Notes: generated by a model not told the origin, from the sequence alone. DNA of 64,000 bases from Asparagopsis taxiformis (GCA_030407315.1 JALQPE010002422.1:1-64000); one strand, 5' to 3'; counted from the stretch's first letter, positions 44,045 through 55,560 are shown. Numbers and translations: made by a program.

Positions 44045-45297
44045 AAGCGGCGTCTTCCGGCCACGGCGGGGCTGCAGCGTCCAGCAGTGCGGGCGACGGC
44101 GGGGCGGCGGTCAGCAGCGCGGCGAAGAGCGGCGCGGGTGACGGTGCTGCTGCGGGCAGCCGCACGGGCGCAGGCGACGCAACGGCTGATAACGTGGCGG
44201 AAAGTGACGCGGCGGCCGCTGTCAACGAGGCGGGTGACGTTTTGGCCGAATCAGACGCGAACGTGTTGCGGGGCCAGCTTGCCGCCGCCGAAAAGGGCCG
44301 GGAGGAGGCGTTGGCGCGCGTGGCGTTGCTCGAAGGGGCTCGCGACGACGCTTTGGCGCGAATGGCTTCCGCCGTGGAGGGCCGCAGCGAAGCGCTGGCG
44401 CGTCTGACATCGGTCGAGCAGAGCCGTGACGAGGCGCTGGCGCGGGTGACGACGATTGCGCAAGCGCGTGACGACGCTGCGGCGCGCCTTACCAAAGCGA
44501 ACGCAACGCGCGACGAAGCGGTGAGTCTCGTGCACGAGGCTGAGAAGACACTTAAGGACGCGGCTGGACGCGAGGCGACGTTAGAGCGCAAGGCCGGGGA
44601 AGATGCGACGCGGATCGAGCGGATGCACAAGGACATCGGTGACTTGCAAGAACGCGTGGCGAATTACGAACGGGCTGCCAGCGGCAATCGCGCGATGATC
44701 ACGACCCTCCAAGAACGTTGCGAGGCTGCTACTTCGGCGCAGGAACGGGCGGAACGCGCGCTTAGCGATGTCGAAGCGAATCTCGCGGGCGAACGTCAAC
44801 GGGGCGCGGAGCGTGTTGCGGCGGTGCGTCGGGTGTATACTGCGCGTGAACGGGAGACCGTTCGTAGGATCCAGGATACGATCGAACGCACGCATCGCCT
44901 CGGCACGACGCTGAATGATATCGTTGGCTTAGTGCAGCGGTCGCCCGAAACGTCCGCGGCGGGGGTGGTGTCTAACAGCGAGACGCAGTCGGTCAGCGGA
45001 CTTAACGAGGGAGCGGAAGGGGGAGGTGATGCATCGGTCGCGGTGGGAAGCGACGGGGCTGGTCGCGGAGGTGCGCGCCCAACGACTCGCGCTCGCGCGG
45101 CGGCCGCAGCGTCCGCACGTCCCAGCGTTCCTCCCTTGCGTCTTGGCGTGCAGGACGGGCGCGTCGTGCGCGTGCTGAATACCGAGCGACGACGCAATCA
45201 CCAAGCAGACACGGCTTCAAGTCGTGCTCGCGCGCGCGGCGCAACGGGCAGTTCTTCGAGCCGACGCACGCGCCGCGAGGATAACGCACGCGAGTGA
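44032..45297 (+). CDS. antisense ORF of element A, part 2: long coiled coil
   Basis: The coding frame can be followed upstream to about 43,940, where it overlaps part 1, so both parts are probably one protein of about 970 residues joined by a one-base shift (programmed or mutational). The first 80 residues here are Ala/Gly/Asp-rich. Then comes a coiled coil of about 250 residues in which a 14-residue unit (EGARDDALARMASA-like) repeats at least five times before grading into a standard heptad pattern with RERETVRRIQDTIERTH. The C-terminus is a basic Arg/Ala-rich tail. The translation start is not visible: the overlap has no ATG, which favours frameshifting over reinitiation. A structural, self-assembling role is inference only. 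Confidence 0.6.
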   Translation: MQALKAASSGHGGAAASSSAGDGGAAVSSAAKSGAGDGAAAGSRTGAGDATADNVAESDAAAAVNEAGDVLAESDANVLRGQLAAAEKGREEALARVALLEGARDDALARMASAVEGRSEALARLTSVEQSRDEALARVTTIAQARDDAAARLTKANATRDEAVSLVHEAEKTLKDAAGREATLERKAGEDATRIERMHKDIGDLQERVANYERAASGNRAMITTLQERCEAATSAQERAERALSDVEANLAGERQRGAERVAAVRRVYTARERETVRRIQDTIERTHRLGTTLNDIVGLVQRSPETSAAGVVSNSETQSVSGLNEGAEGGGDASVAVGSDGAGRGGARPTTRARAAAAASARPSVPPLRLGVQDGRVVRVLNTERRRNHQADTASSRARARGATGSSSSRRTRREDNARE

Positions 45298-46966
45298 GCT
45301 CCGTACGCACCCGGGCTAGCCGGTAGTCCATTCTACTCCCTGATTAAACCTCTTGTGTTTTTGTTAACTTTGCCTTAGCCATCCTTCCTTTCGTACGCGC
45401 GGCGCGAATTGCGTTTGCGGCGCATGCGTAGGCGCGACGGTGTACCGCGCGCGACTGCGGCTGCGTCCAACGGTTCCTCGGAGTGCCGTGCGGACGCCCG
45501 GGTGGGGAGCTACTAGCCAAGGTCCGTTGCGAATTTCGTCGCGCGAGTCGCCGCTTGAAGCGGTGGTTGCCCAGTGACCGCGTCGACGCTCGGGATTCGC
45601 GAGCGACGCGGCTAGGGGCGCGTGGGGCGAGGCGGGAGAGGGGGGGAGATGGGGCTGTTGGCCGGTAGGCATACGGGACGGGTGCGCTCTCGTCGCTCGT
45701 ATCGTTTGCGTTTCAACGCGTGTACATTCGCGTTTCGTTCGCGCTTCGTTCGCGTTTCATTCGCGCTTCGTTCGCGTTTCTTTCGCGCTTCGTTCGCGTT
45801 TCATTCGCGCTTCGTTCGCGCCTTGTCGCGTCTCGCTCGCGCTTCGGGGGCTGGGTCTCTAATGCCCCTCGTTTTTAGCAGGCGTCTAGGTGGGTTCCCG
45901 CCCCCGGGAGTTGGGGTTCGCCATGGCCTTCCTGGACGAAGAGGACGGGCGTGTGGGTGGCATCCCTTCTTTCCAGCGGAGGCTTTCGCTTGCTGGTATT
46001 CTGCGTCGTTCCCTGCCACCCGTATGGTTCGTCGCGTGCGCGCGTATGTGAACAGCCAATCCGGGGGCGCCATCAGGAAGCATCTCGCCACGGCGTCGGA
46101 GCAGATCGGCGCCGTCCATTTTTGGCCTGCCCCGGCCTCGGCTCGTTTTTTGGCCTATCATATTCCAGCCCCGTAAATGGCCATGCTATATGGGCCAATC
46201 CCTCCCCGCAACGACCAATCCAGTGTGCGTGCCTCCCTTTTTCGCGCGTAATTGCGCTGTCGGGCGTGCCCACTCCTGGGGATCCTGGCGTTGTCGGCAT
46301 AGGGGATGGTAAACGGACGGCACGTGGACTCCCGGCGACGGTTGTCGCTCAGGTTCGCGCAGGCGCGGAAGACGGACGGTGGAACGCGATAGTTGCGCGA
46401 CGAAAACGATTGCGTGGTGGCGCGACGAAGTGACGCTTGGCGATTGCGCGGCGAAAGACGAACGTGATTGCGTGGCGAACGGTCAGGCGCGATCGCGTTG
46501 CGTCGAACGGTTGCGCGGCATACGATGGAAACGATTGCGTAGCGAGGGCGGCATGCGGCGAGGGCGTAGCAACAACGGCTGCGTAGTAGCGATGGCGCGG
46601 TTGCGCGGCACACAACGACAGGCGACGGTTGTGCGACGACAACGATTGCATGGTAGCGCGGCGTTGTGACGCTTGGCGAGTGCGCGGCGAAAGACGAACG
46701 TGATTGCGTGGCGAACGGTCAGGCGCGATCGCGTTGCGTCGAACGGTTGCGCGGCATACGACAGAAGCGGTTGCGTGGCAAACGGTGGCGCGGTTGCGTG
46801 GCGAAAACGACAAGCGGCGATGGGAGGCTTGGCCCGCGTGTTTATCTACGCGTCGGTTTCGCTGGGCGGAACTGGCATGTTCAGCCCCGTTCCGCGCGTC
46901 AATTGCGCGGTGCATGCGAAGGCGCCCGTCGACTCGCGATGCGCGCGCTCGCGCGGCTAGGTGGCG
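45298..46966. other. GC-rich spacer between chromodomain and antisense ORF
   Basis: No motif-bearing frame. It has a TTCGCGCTTCGTTCGCGTT microsatellite-like run at 45725-45845 and two near-identical copies of about 95 bp at 46431-46525 and 46667-46761. It is the 3' region of both the sense pol transcript and the antisense ORF, so termination signals of both should lie here; I could not pick them out. Confidence 0.6.
46431..46761 (+). repeat. 95-bp direct repeat, two copies
   Basis: 46431-46525 and 46667-46761 both begin TGACGCTTGGCGA and end GCGGCATACGA, with few differences. The intervening DNA is a variant of the same CGTGGCGAAAACG-like simple sequence. Confidence 0.8.
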
Positions 46967-47972
46967 TTATACGTGGGGCGTCGCCGCGTGCCGGTCGCTT
47001 TCTACGATTGTGCGGTGATGTGGCGTCAATCTCGGCGTTGCGCGCAGTGTTTTCCGAGGCGGCGCGTCCGCGGTCGCGGCGGAAACGGGCAACGATGGGC
47101 GCGGGTAGCGAACTTCGGGCTCCCAAGTGTCGTCGCGCGGAGAGAAGCCCTTCCAGCGTACACGGAATACGGGCGCTCCGGTGTCGTCGACGCCTTCAGC
47201 CGTCAGTTTGTCAATCATGAACTCCCGCGTTCCATATCCTGCTTCAGGATTGACTTTGCGTGCGTCATCAAGTACGCGTTCGTCACGTCGCGCTGCGTCG
47301 CTTGTGTCCTCCGCGTCAGTCGCCCCTTCTTCGCCGCTTGGCGTAACCGGCGCGCGCGTCGCGTTGCGCGGTGCTAGGCGAATACGGTCGGAGCTGACGA
47401 GTTCGGGCACACCGTCGATTATGATTTCGTAAGTGTGCCCGCGGCAGCTTGTGACCGGGAAGGGTCCCGACACGGGATAGTCCAACTTCGAAGGGCGCGT
47501 TCCGTCGTCGCGCTGCGTTCGTGTCGTCGCTCCCGCGCGAGTGTCCAGATATACCTGGTCGCCAACCTTGATGCTCTTGTTCACCGTGCGTGCGCCGCGA
47601 TCGAAGTCGCGTTTGTATCTCGCTTGCGCTTTCTTCAGCGCGTTCGCGGCGCGCTCGTACGCGTCGGATAGCTTCGCAAGAAACTCCATGCGGAGGAACG
47701 GCGTGCTGCGAATCGTGTCGACCTGCTCCGTCCCCAGCGATACGGGGTAGCGCGTTAGCGTGAGTTCGAACGGCGACGTATTCGTCGAGCGGTGTATCGC
47801 GCGGTTGTATGCGTACGCCAGCGCGTCTAGGTGCTCGTCCCAATCCTTTCGCTCTTCGTCGACGTAATGGCGCAGCGTCGCGACGATAGTACGGTTCATA
47901 CGCTCGACCTGCCCGTTCGACTGCGGGTGATAGGTAGTCGTGAATATGTTACGCGTTCCCATTAGCGCGCAC
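46967..47972 (-). CDS. C-terminal integrase and chromodomain of element A
   Basis: Continuation of the pol frame interrupted at 59459. It contains TTTYHPQSNGQVERMNRTI (catalytic Glu of the D,D-35-E triad), the WDEHLDALAYAYNRAIHRST block, the GPF/Y-like GPFPVTSCRGHTYEI segment and a C-terminal chromodomain (FMIDKLTAEG, then FRVRWKGFSPRDDTWEP). Joining across one copy of the GTTTC duplication keeps the reading frame, so integrase was intact before element B arrived. Chromodomains of chromoviruses bind modified histone tails and steer integration to heterochromatin. The open frame upstream of 47972 is element B LTR and not part of this gene. Confidence 0.85.
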
Positions 47973-47977
47973 GTTTC

Positions 47978-48810
47978 TGTAGGACTTAACTGGCGCTTAG
48001 ACGTAATGACTTGGGTAGTCGTCCAAACGTCTCGAGTAGTCGCCGGAGAGGCGGCTTCGCACTCCTGGCTTTTGTTAACCCGAAGCGGTAACGCGTAGTC
48101 GCACTGCCGACGACCGTCCACTGGCCTCGACTCGGTAGGTGGTAGAGCGGTTTGAATCGGAAGGATCTTGATCACCCTTAGAGGAAAATCCACCAGGGCG
48201 ACACACGAGCCAACGGTGGCTAGGTCGGATCACGGAAACAGGCGGGCGTTTTAGCGGTTAGTCAACTCAGAACGGACGGCGCGACACACAGTGTATGTCG
48301 GTTCCGAGCACTCACGCTTAGACGAAACCGTTGACCTTGATCAGCCTCACACGCGTAGACGTCGTGTTGGCGTTCCGTGGCAACCCGGGGACCACGGTAC
48401 GTTACGCACCCACGCCGTGATGCGGAACGGAACAATCCCTAAGACGGAAACGATAGACACAAGTGTCGAAAACAATGCGTCACCTCTAGGATTGACTTGG
48501 ATCGGTACCTTAGAGGGGGTTTGTTACCTTTTACTCATTGGAGAAGGGTCACTACTTGTAATTGCGTACCGGGGCCGAGTGGTCCGTCCCGAGGGCCAAT
48601 GGGGCGGGCCGCGCCGGCGGCCGCGGTGGTATTGCAATACGTGTACTACGACCAATAACCCTACACGTGGCGCTCGCCATGCTCGCATGTGCGCCCGCCA
48701 ATTCTACACAATTTCGAAAAATTCCAAATTACGCAAGGAAACAGCTGGAGAGAAACGATAGCTACTGGCGGATGCATTGAGTGCTCGCCCGTTTCAGCTT
48801 TTGTCCCACA
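47978..48810 (-). repeat. 3' LTR of element B
   Basis: 833 bp. On the minus strand it starts TGTGGGACAAAAGC and ends GTCCTACA. Differs from the other LTR at about four positions. Confidence 0.95.
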
Positions 48811-48822
48811 TTCTCCCTTCCT
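48811..48822 (-). other. polypurine tract of element B
   Basis: Minus strand AGGAAGGGAGAA abuts the TGT start of the 3' LTR; primer site for plus-strand DNA synthesis. Confidence 0.8.
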
Positions 48823-49159
48823 AGTCTTCGAGCTCCTGCGAGTGCATGCCAGTCCCTCGTAGTTCCCGCTCATCATCACCATTAATCTTTCTCAGCACTG
48901 CCAACGCCACACACCACTGGCGTCTATTCCACCATGACTCCGGCCTTTCATCCTGGTTCGCAACCGCTTCTTCGGGAACGTCCGCGGACTAGCGATTATC
49001 CATTGCAAGGGTTGACCAACCGCAGCTATGTGCTCTCAAATCACACTCCCTTTGTGCGCGCGCAGAGTTACCGCGTGGTTCTCTGAATGGGTGTAACAAC
49101 AGCGAGTGGCGGCGAACATCGCTCTCCAATACTTCAGCCGATTGCTTTTGATGCATATT

Positions 49160-49440
49160 CGACACAACTTGTTGCAAACAGGTGCTCGGGAAATGTAAAT
49201 ACGTTTCTTTTTGTCCCTCACTGAGCATTGCACCGCGCTCTCCAAGCATATGATCATAGCCCTCAGGTAGTCGGGTGGTGAACTTATGCGCATTAGCAAG
49301 TTCATTAGCGGTCATGATTTCATCTCCAGTCACCTCGCGTGGTTTGGCAATCATCGTACCCGTTTCCGGATCTGCATCGTCGAAATACATTTTTGCATCG
49401 ATCCCGACCATATCAACTGCACAAGTATCATGTTGAAACG
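49160..49440 (-). pseudogene. ABC transporter nucleotide-binding-domain fragment
   Basis: The minus strand encodes ANELANAHKFTTRLPEGYDH followed by MLGERGAMLSEGQK, which matches the stretch before and including the LSGGQ signature of ABCB-type ATPases. After a one-base shift KKRIYISRAPVCN follows, matching the QKQRIAIARAxxR helix. Walker A and Walker B are absent, so only a short exon-sized piece is present. It lies inside element B, next to the 3' LTR, and is a captured fragment with no expected function. Confidence 0.6.
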
Positions 49441-49499
49441 ATGCCAAATCGACGAAAGCAACGCCGCACAATCGTTGGCCAGCGTGCAAGCACCATGTT

Positions 49500-50460
49500 T
49501 TCCATAGCGGAAAGACTGCAGCTGTACAGTTGTCCCGGCGACAATCTGCGCGTCGCAACCGACATGTACGCCGCCGAGCAATTATACGAGCGCTGTGTCG
49601 AGGAGTAGAACCACATCGGAGCCATGTATCGTCTCGCAACCATTCTACGCGTCTCCGAAAACATGCTCGACAGCAGACGCGCCATGCAACTTTTCCAACA
49701 CTGCGTCGTCGAAGGCAACCATCCCGGCGCCATGTTCGATCTGGAACACATGTATTCCGACGGTAAGTTCTGCGAGCAGGATTCCTTACGAGCCGTCGAT
49801 CTGTATCAACGCGCCGCACAACTAGACAATGACGCGTGAACGATTTTCAAGCTGGCAATGATCTACGACGTTGGCGAGGAAGACGTTCCAATGGACGCCT
49901 TGCGAGCGATGAACCATTATCAAATGAGCATTGACGTCGGCCAACACCTGGAGGCAATGTTCTGGCTCGCTCGATTACTAAGCTCTGATATCCTGCGGCC
50001 GAAACGCGATGTGTTGCGCGCAAATCGTCTGTTCACCATGTACGTCGAGCGGTGTGAAGGGCCCATGCCGATTATCGAAATATGCAACGAGCTGATGTAC
50101 GGATCTTCCAATCTCCCACGAAACGTGGCACTAGCTGCGTGCTTGCTACAGACATGCAAGGAACGCTTGGACGACTTAGATGCAATGATACAACTCGCGG
50201 AAATCCTTCTGAGCGGCACTCCTGGTGTCGCAAGAGACACCGCTTGTGCGATACGTCTGTGTGAACGAGCCACCAGCGTTAGCAGGGAGTATTCACTATC
50301 AACGGCTGTGTTGGTGCACAAAATCGTCTACGGAACTTCGCAGATTCAGGCCTATGTGCACCTCGCTGTGTATCTGTGTCAGAAGAGGAAGAGTTCTTTT
50401 CGACCACGGCCGCTCCTCCAACCCTTTCCCAATTTTGCCGAGTATGGTTGCAGTAAGTGA
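49500..50460 (+). pseudogene. Sel1-like repeat protein fragment
   Basis: One frame runs through with in-frame stops at 49606 and 49837 only. It reads as six or seven Sel1-type (TPR-like) units of about 36 residues. Examples are GAMYRLATILRVSENMLDS, GAMFDLEHMYSDGKFCEQDS and EAMFWLARLLSSDILRP, each followed by an A..LY..A helix. Sel1 repeats form alpha-solenoid scaffolds used in signalling and protein quality control. No catalytic domain is attached. It sits on the strand opposite to element B's own genes. Confidence 0.6.
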
Positions 50461-50699
50461 CCAGAATTTTCGAAGTCTCGCGAAACAGTAAAATGCAATT
50501 GGCGACGAACTATCAAACACAATCTTTTGAGGTTTCTTGAACACGAATTCCGCGTAAAACTTGAGTAGAACGTTGGTGACCTCAGGTACACCAGCTTCTG
50601 AAAACACTTCAAAAGTCCTCAAACGAACGTGTGGGTGCGCGGGTTCCAGCTAGAATTTCTAATACGGAAGCTGTGACATCTGGCCTCTTTCTTGACGCT

Positions 50700-51790
50700 G
50701 TATTTGCAGAAACGGTGTGAATCCTCAACTGGAACACACAAAAGCTGAGCTCACCTTCTGTTTCTCTAACACGAGGTTGCCGGCGACCGCGATGAGGTGC
50801 CGCTGATGACGTTCCCTGTGATGTACGCTTATCGATCGAACCGCTGCCACCAGACGCAGTGCTTTCTTGGGACCGAGTGCCGCCTCCTCGCGAAGCCAGA
50901 GGGTCGCTTTTCTTAGACCGATTATCCAAGTCTTCACTGCTACCTTGATCACGCTTGGCAGTAGTTGTACCTGATCCATAAGTGTCCTGAGGGGTACATG
51001 CTCGCGGTGGTGGGAATCCTGAAGGTTTGCCATTGGGTACCTCAGAAGACTCTCGAGTATGTGAGCCACCGCCAGTTTCTATAGTTTTTCATTGTGCGGT
51101 TAGGGTTGCCACTGTTTCCATTGCCTTCATTGCCATTCTGCCGCATTGCACCGTCCCCAATCTTGCCAGATTTATCCGGAATGAGGGAGATATCTTGGTC
51201 ATTCATGCGCAGCGTTCCAGCTTGTTTCTGTAAATCCTCCCTGACAAACGTTTGTCGAAGACGATGCGCAGCATCGTCCTTCATTCCCGATCTCTCCAAA
51301 AGTAGCTGGGTATCGCGATGCATCTGTTCGGTCATCTGCGCACCGTCCACCTGTTTTTCTTTCTCGGTCGGATTGTTGGCAGCAAGCTCATCTTTCGATC
51401 CGCCTCTTGACGACTGCACGTTCCCATGCGGCTTCTTGCCACCAGGTGCACTGGCAGACATTTGTCCAATTGGCAACGAACTGTTTCCGTCCTGCCATAG
51501 CTGAACATGCTCAATTTTATTACGGAGCATGTACAACATACCCTCGTTTGTCTCTCGCAGTGTCAGCATACCCTGGTATACCTTCCCCGACTGTGTTACT
51601 GCCAGCCGCAATCTGTGCAGAACCTGTCTGAGAAATTGCAATATTTGTCGACCGCCTTCAGTTGGACACTTTGCGCATGCGAAATATTGTCCCGCCGCCG
51701 ATTGTCCTAGCTTCGCAGCGACGCTCGACTTTGCCGTGAACCCTGCCTGGGTAAGTAGCGCAGGCCATTTCTCGACAAGGGTTTCGTAGC
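50700..51790 (-). pseudogene. unknown protein fragment, helical then disordered
   Basis: Not recognised. The frame 51042-51641 extends upstream without a stop to about 51790 (KWPALLTQAGF, a KLGQSAAGQYFACAKCP segment, then a helix QFLRQVLHRLRLAVTQSGKV). It then becomes hydrophilic and Gln/Ser/Gly-rich. A frameshift near 51,060 continues the same composition to about 50700. It is the third captured fragment in element B. Confidence 0.4.
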
Positions 51791-52037
51791 TCCGGCATGT
51801 TGCGGTAGAAATTTCGAGCCATTTCCTCGGTCAGCTACTTGCGCCATTGCTTTTTGGCGTTGTTGGGCAGTCAATTGTGCTGCTCTTCCCCTAGCATTGG
51901 GCAGTTGCTAAGAAACCTCACGACGAAGAGCGCCGGGAATTTGATCGAATTCGATTTGCTTGTGGTGCTGTTGCAGATCTTGAATTGCGGGCGACACGCA
52001 TACATTATTCTGAAACGGTGCAGCGGTTCCCTGCCTC

Positions 52038-54421
52038 TTGTTTGGAGGATTTGCATCAACACCAGTGGTAAAAGCGGTTTGCAGAGAGAGGGTGCCATCT
52101 CGGGGCAAGGCGCTCTATTTGCAATGGACAGCGACTGGCTGGACGCTTTTTAGTGAGCATAGTGGAAGAAGTTCTGTTGGTGCCGGCGCGAGGTTGCGAT
52201 TCACCCTCGACTGTTTCCTCGTACGGTCGGTTGACGGGCATTTCCAGGGTGCCGCGTCGACTTGCGGTGCTCAGAGCCTCCCTGTCAACGATCTGCATAC
52301 TAGTGTAGTCGCACGAAATTGTCTGTCTTGCAGAAGCTGCGGCGGTATTAGCGAGGGCGGTGGAGGCAAAACAACACGTCTCAGACAGCTTGCTCGTCTG
52401 CTTCAAATCTGCTCTTAGTCTCAACGCGGCATCTGGTTCATCCAGCTCGGACAGGACGCCACCGTACAATCTCTTCTCCTTCATTTCCGTGCACAAGTTT
52501 AGCATACCTTCCCACGCTGGTTTCCACATTTTGAACAAATGGACGCGTCGGAGGAGGAGCACGAAACCCTGCTCATCGACCTGGTCGACCGTCTATCAGC
52601 CAAGCATTTTCTCGTCATCTTCGATAATGTCGCCGATGACCGAAACTGCGTTTAAAAACTCGTGGCCAAGTTCTGCTCGCAGGTGTGCTCATTACGCACA
52701 AATCGTTTCAAAGTTCTCACACCTACCAGATCCGTTCAAGTCATTCTCAACACTATCCACGATAAGATTGTATACGTCAACGCGTCAGTGGGTCACGAGA
52801 CCGACAAGAAAATCCTCTGCCATTCTACTGCGATTGACATATCTGCCACTGACGATTTTTCTCCAACAATCAGCGAAGCAATTCAAGACATTATAGCCAG
52901 ATGCCACTGTCTCCCACTCGCGCTTGCAGTTGCTGGAACCTCTGTTCGTCTGGCAATCACACAGCAGCACAAAAACACGAACAGAACTTCTGGGTGCAAT
53001 AATGTTCCAGTCTGCGAAGAAACATTGCACAACTTGGAAATGGCGTTGGTCCCGATCATGATGAATTGTTCGCATCGCTCAAATCCAGCGTACAATTTCT
53101 GGCCACCAAACGCGGAAGTGCAGAAATCGCAATAGGACAAGCCGTCTCGTCGCCATGTGCACTCCCGAAGCAAATGTGGATCCCGTTGGATGATCTCTCC
53201 ATAAGGTGGCATGTCGATCACTCGCGTGCGGAGAGCATCCTCGATCTGCTTGCTGATAATAACCTTTGCTCATGCGAGTTTAGCAATATGGCAATGCAAA
53301 AGGTTTGCGATTACACCTTTTGCATGAGGTTTGCACAGTTCCAGCCGTGGAGAACGAAGGCACCGTCATTGGCATGCAATGATTGTTGAAAAATGTTGTC
53401 GCGAATTGGGTACAGATATGTACCAAGGACATTTGAACCTCGATTCGTTTGCCAAGACGAGGCATTTCAATAGAGCAGGATAAAACGTCGTGTTATTGAC
53501 AAAAGGTATGCGTCGGAAATTCATGACTTCAACGGACATGACGACCATATGGTCGGCATCTGTGTTGACACTAGTTCGAGAAAAATGCATTTTTGCAGCG
53601 CGGGTGGCCTGTTGATCTTGTGGAAAGATTACGTATGCGAGCGGGTAGTACGGGTCATATCTGATGGTGTTGAACAGTCAAGGAACAGTGCTGCCTGCGA
53701 GATTACCTGTATGTAGCTGTTGCAGAAGCAGGGGACTATCGTGCTTGGTACCAGTCTGGGGCAGCAGAAGATATTGAACATCGACAGTGGTACAATTATA
53801 AGGAGTATATCTTCTGGTGACCGAGTTATACTAAATCTGGCGACAGAAGGTACAGAGAAGTTAATCGCTTCCGCCTCATATAATACCATTCGCTGGAAGC
53901 TCCAAACTCGGGATGGATGGATTCTCTCGTATTCAGAAGAGACGGGACAGTGCTCTATCCGGGTGGACTCCATGTCATCAACGTCTGGAGTGTGAGCAAC
54001 CTGTCAAACGGCGCCGATCTCATGTATTCATTACGGGATCGTCTCATGACCAGAGTAGTTTCGCTGTTACTTAGCGAAGATGAATCCGAGCCGTTCCAAT
54101 TCTCACATCCCAGCGATATTGTATTTGCCCGGCGAACGCAGCTTCGAGAACTCAGCGATCTACGTCGTGGATGTATGCAACGGAGGGACAGCTCAGCGTC
54201 TACAAATGTTGAACAATCAGTTGCAAGCAGTGAAAGCAGGCCAGGACGAGCAATCAGCTGAACTGCTTCGTGCAACCGCAATGCGCTTCAATCATGATGT
54301 AACTTGCTTGGTTGCGAAAGTGATGAATTTCAAGACTGATCGCGTCGGGGATTTTGCATGGAGTACATTGATAGGGGGCAAAAGTCTTCAGCAGATGCAG
54401 TGCAACTCGGGACGAGTTTAG
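52038..54421 (+). pseudogene. NB-ARC / winged-helix / WD40 (NLR-like) protein remnant
   Basis: A single frame carries GISEGGGGKTTRLRQLA (P-loop, 52344-52394), GIWFIQLGQDATVQSLL (RNBS-A-like strand), HFLVIFDNVADD (Walker B / kinase-2), RFKVLTPTRS (sensor) and ARCHCLPLALAVAG (the GLPLA motif), in the canonical NB-ARC order. In-frame stops lie at 52416, 52500 and 52653. After a shift near 53,100 comes a winged-helix-like segment (WHVDHSRAESILDLLADNNL). WD40 units follow: GHDDHMVGICVD with LLILWKD, then LIASASYNTIRW, then after another shift MDSLVFRRDGTVLYPGG with VINVWS. Such proteins are ATP-switch immune or cell-death regulators in plants, fungi and bacteria. Here it is dead: captured antisense inside element B. 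The N-terminal signalling domain is not visible. Confidence 0.7.
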
Positions 54422-54792
54422 GTGACGGTGAAATAATGGCTGCGACTCGCATAGTCTGCAGGACGTGAGGCCGCGCCACACGACAGACTCGAAACGAACG
54501 AGTAGTCTGAGATTCCGAAACGAGGTGTGAACGGAAGTGAATTGGATGACGTATTGCGGTCGACGAGCGATACGGGCGTGACAGTTGCAACCGCAAAACA
54601 ACGATTAAAAACAAAAGAAAAATTTTGGAGTCTATCCAATCACTGACCAGTATTAAAGTGCTTCACTCTGAGCATCCAAACACAAGGGCAGGCGATGCGG
54701 AACGCGTGACACGGGACGGATCCGAAGGTCATGAGAGTGACTTCAAAGTGGGGGGGACCAGCGGTTTCTTCCTTGGCAGGCGACTCTACCTA

Positions 54793-55560
54793 TTACGCCT
54801 CTGTCATCGTCGAAACGAGAGAAAACCCAACTTTTCGCTTATTCTCGCCTCGCAATTTTTGGCGCGACTTTTCTTGATTACGCTTTTTGCGCCGAAAGCG
54901 AGCCACAAATGCTGGTGGGATGCTAGCTGCGGGTTCCCAGGTATCATCAGCTTTCGTGTAACCGTACCACCGCACCTTGAACAGGGTTTCACCTTGTTCC
55001 CCCCTTCTCTCTTCCAAGAGCCTCTCTATAGGATATTCGATTTCCGTGCGACGGCTTCCGCTGCGACCCGTCTGTGCCTTACTTACACCTTGTGTGGGCT
55101 GCGCCACCCTCTTTTTCGACTTGCCTGTGCGGGCGCTCCGGCGCAACGGTGTGTTTTGTCGCACAATATTCCGAGGGCTTCGCCGTGCGCTGCCTTCTTC
55201 GTGTTGGTTGGCCTGCGAGCGCTCGAGTTCGGAGCTTAAGTTACCCTTCGAGGTTTTGGACAATTCTTCCCCCATTGTGGTAAAAGATGGGCATGTAGGG
55301 ATGGGTACTTCCGCAATCTCCTTATCCATTATGGTTTCTCGTTCGGCTCGGCTGTTCACCCGCGACGCTCCCAAGGTGGTAAAATGCTGGTGATCTCCCG
55401 AGCCCATAGAAAAGTCATTTGGGCCCTCCGCTTTGTTCAAGCCTTTTGGGCTCAGTTCTTCGTGCGTAATGCCATTTGGGCCATAGTCGATATCCACAGC
55501 GCTCTCCGGTTTCTTGTCCTTGCGGTATTGGGCCTTAGCCGTTCTGGGCGCTTCGTCCAC
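54793..55560 (-). CDS. chromodomain-containing C-terminal remnant of element B pol
   Basis: 255 codons. After a charged linker with many Arg/Lys/Ser comes YPIERLLEERRGEQGETLF, then KVRWYGYTKADDTWEP, a chromodomain with the expected aromatic residues. A strongly basic tail follows. The N-terminal part overlaps the protease frame, and RT, RNase H and integrase that should lie between are gone. A deletion of roughly 3 kb therefore joined the end of protease to the pol C-terminus. The join lies close to 55,560. Confidence 0.7.
   Translation of the reverse strand: MDEAPRTAKAQYRKDKKPESAVDIDYGPNGITHEELSPKGLNKAEGPNDFSMGSGDHQHFTTLGASRVNSRAERETIMDKEIAEVPIPTCPSFTTMGEELSKTSKGNLSSELERSQANQHEEGSARRSPRNIVRQNTPLRRSARTGKSKKRVAQPTQGVSKAQTGRSGSRRTEIEYPIERLLEERRGEQGETLFKVRWYGYTKADDTWEPAASIPPAFVARFRRKKRNQEKSRQKLRGENKRKVGFSLVSTMTEA

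Noticed and set aside
43067..44636. Long minus-strand ORFs (43067-43780, 43447-44064, 44022-44636)
   Set aside because: Mirror frames of the GC-rich antisense ORF. The plus-strand frame has a homologue at 184-1638 and a regular coiled coil, so the plus strand is the coding one.
47973..48193. N-terminal extension of the element A integrase fragment
   Set aside because: The open frame runs into element B's LTR; the same peptide appears from the other LTR at 58836, so it is LTR sequence.
48989..49819. 276-codon minus-strand ORF as one gene
   Set aside because: Only its 3' third resembles an ABC transporter. Its 5' part lies opposite the Sel1-repeat coding sequence and has a biased Arg/Cys composition, so the long frame is a chance fusion.
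51042..51641. Mediator or transcription-factor identity for the Gln/Ser-rich fragment
   Set aside because: Only composition suggests it; no conserved motif could be recognised.
52056..52562. 168-codon minus-strand ORF
   Set aside because: Lies opposite the NB-ARC P-loop and kinase-2 region, whose motif order on the plus strand is far stronger evidence.
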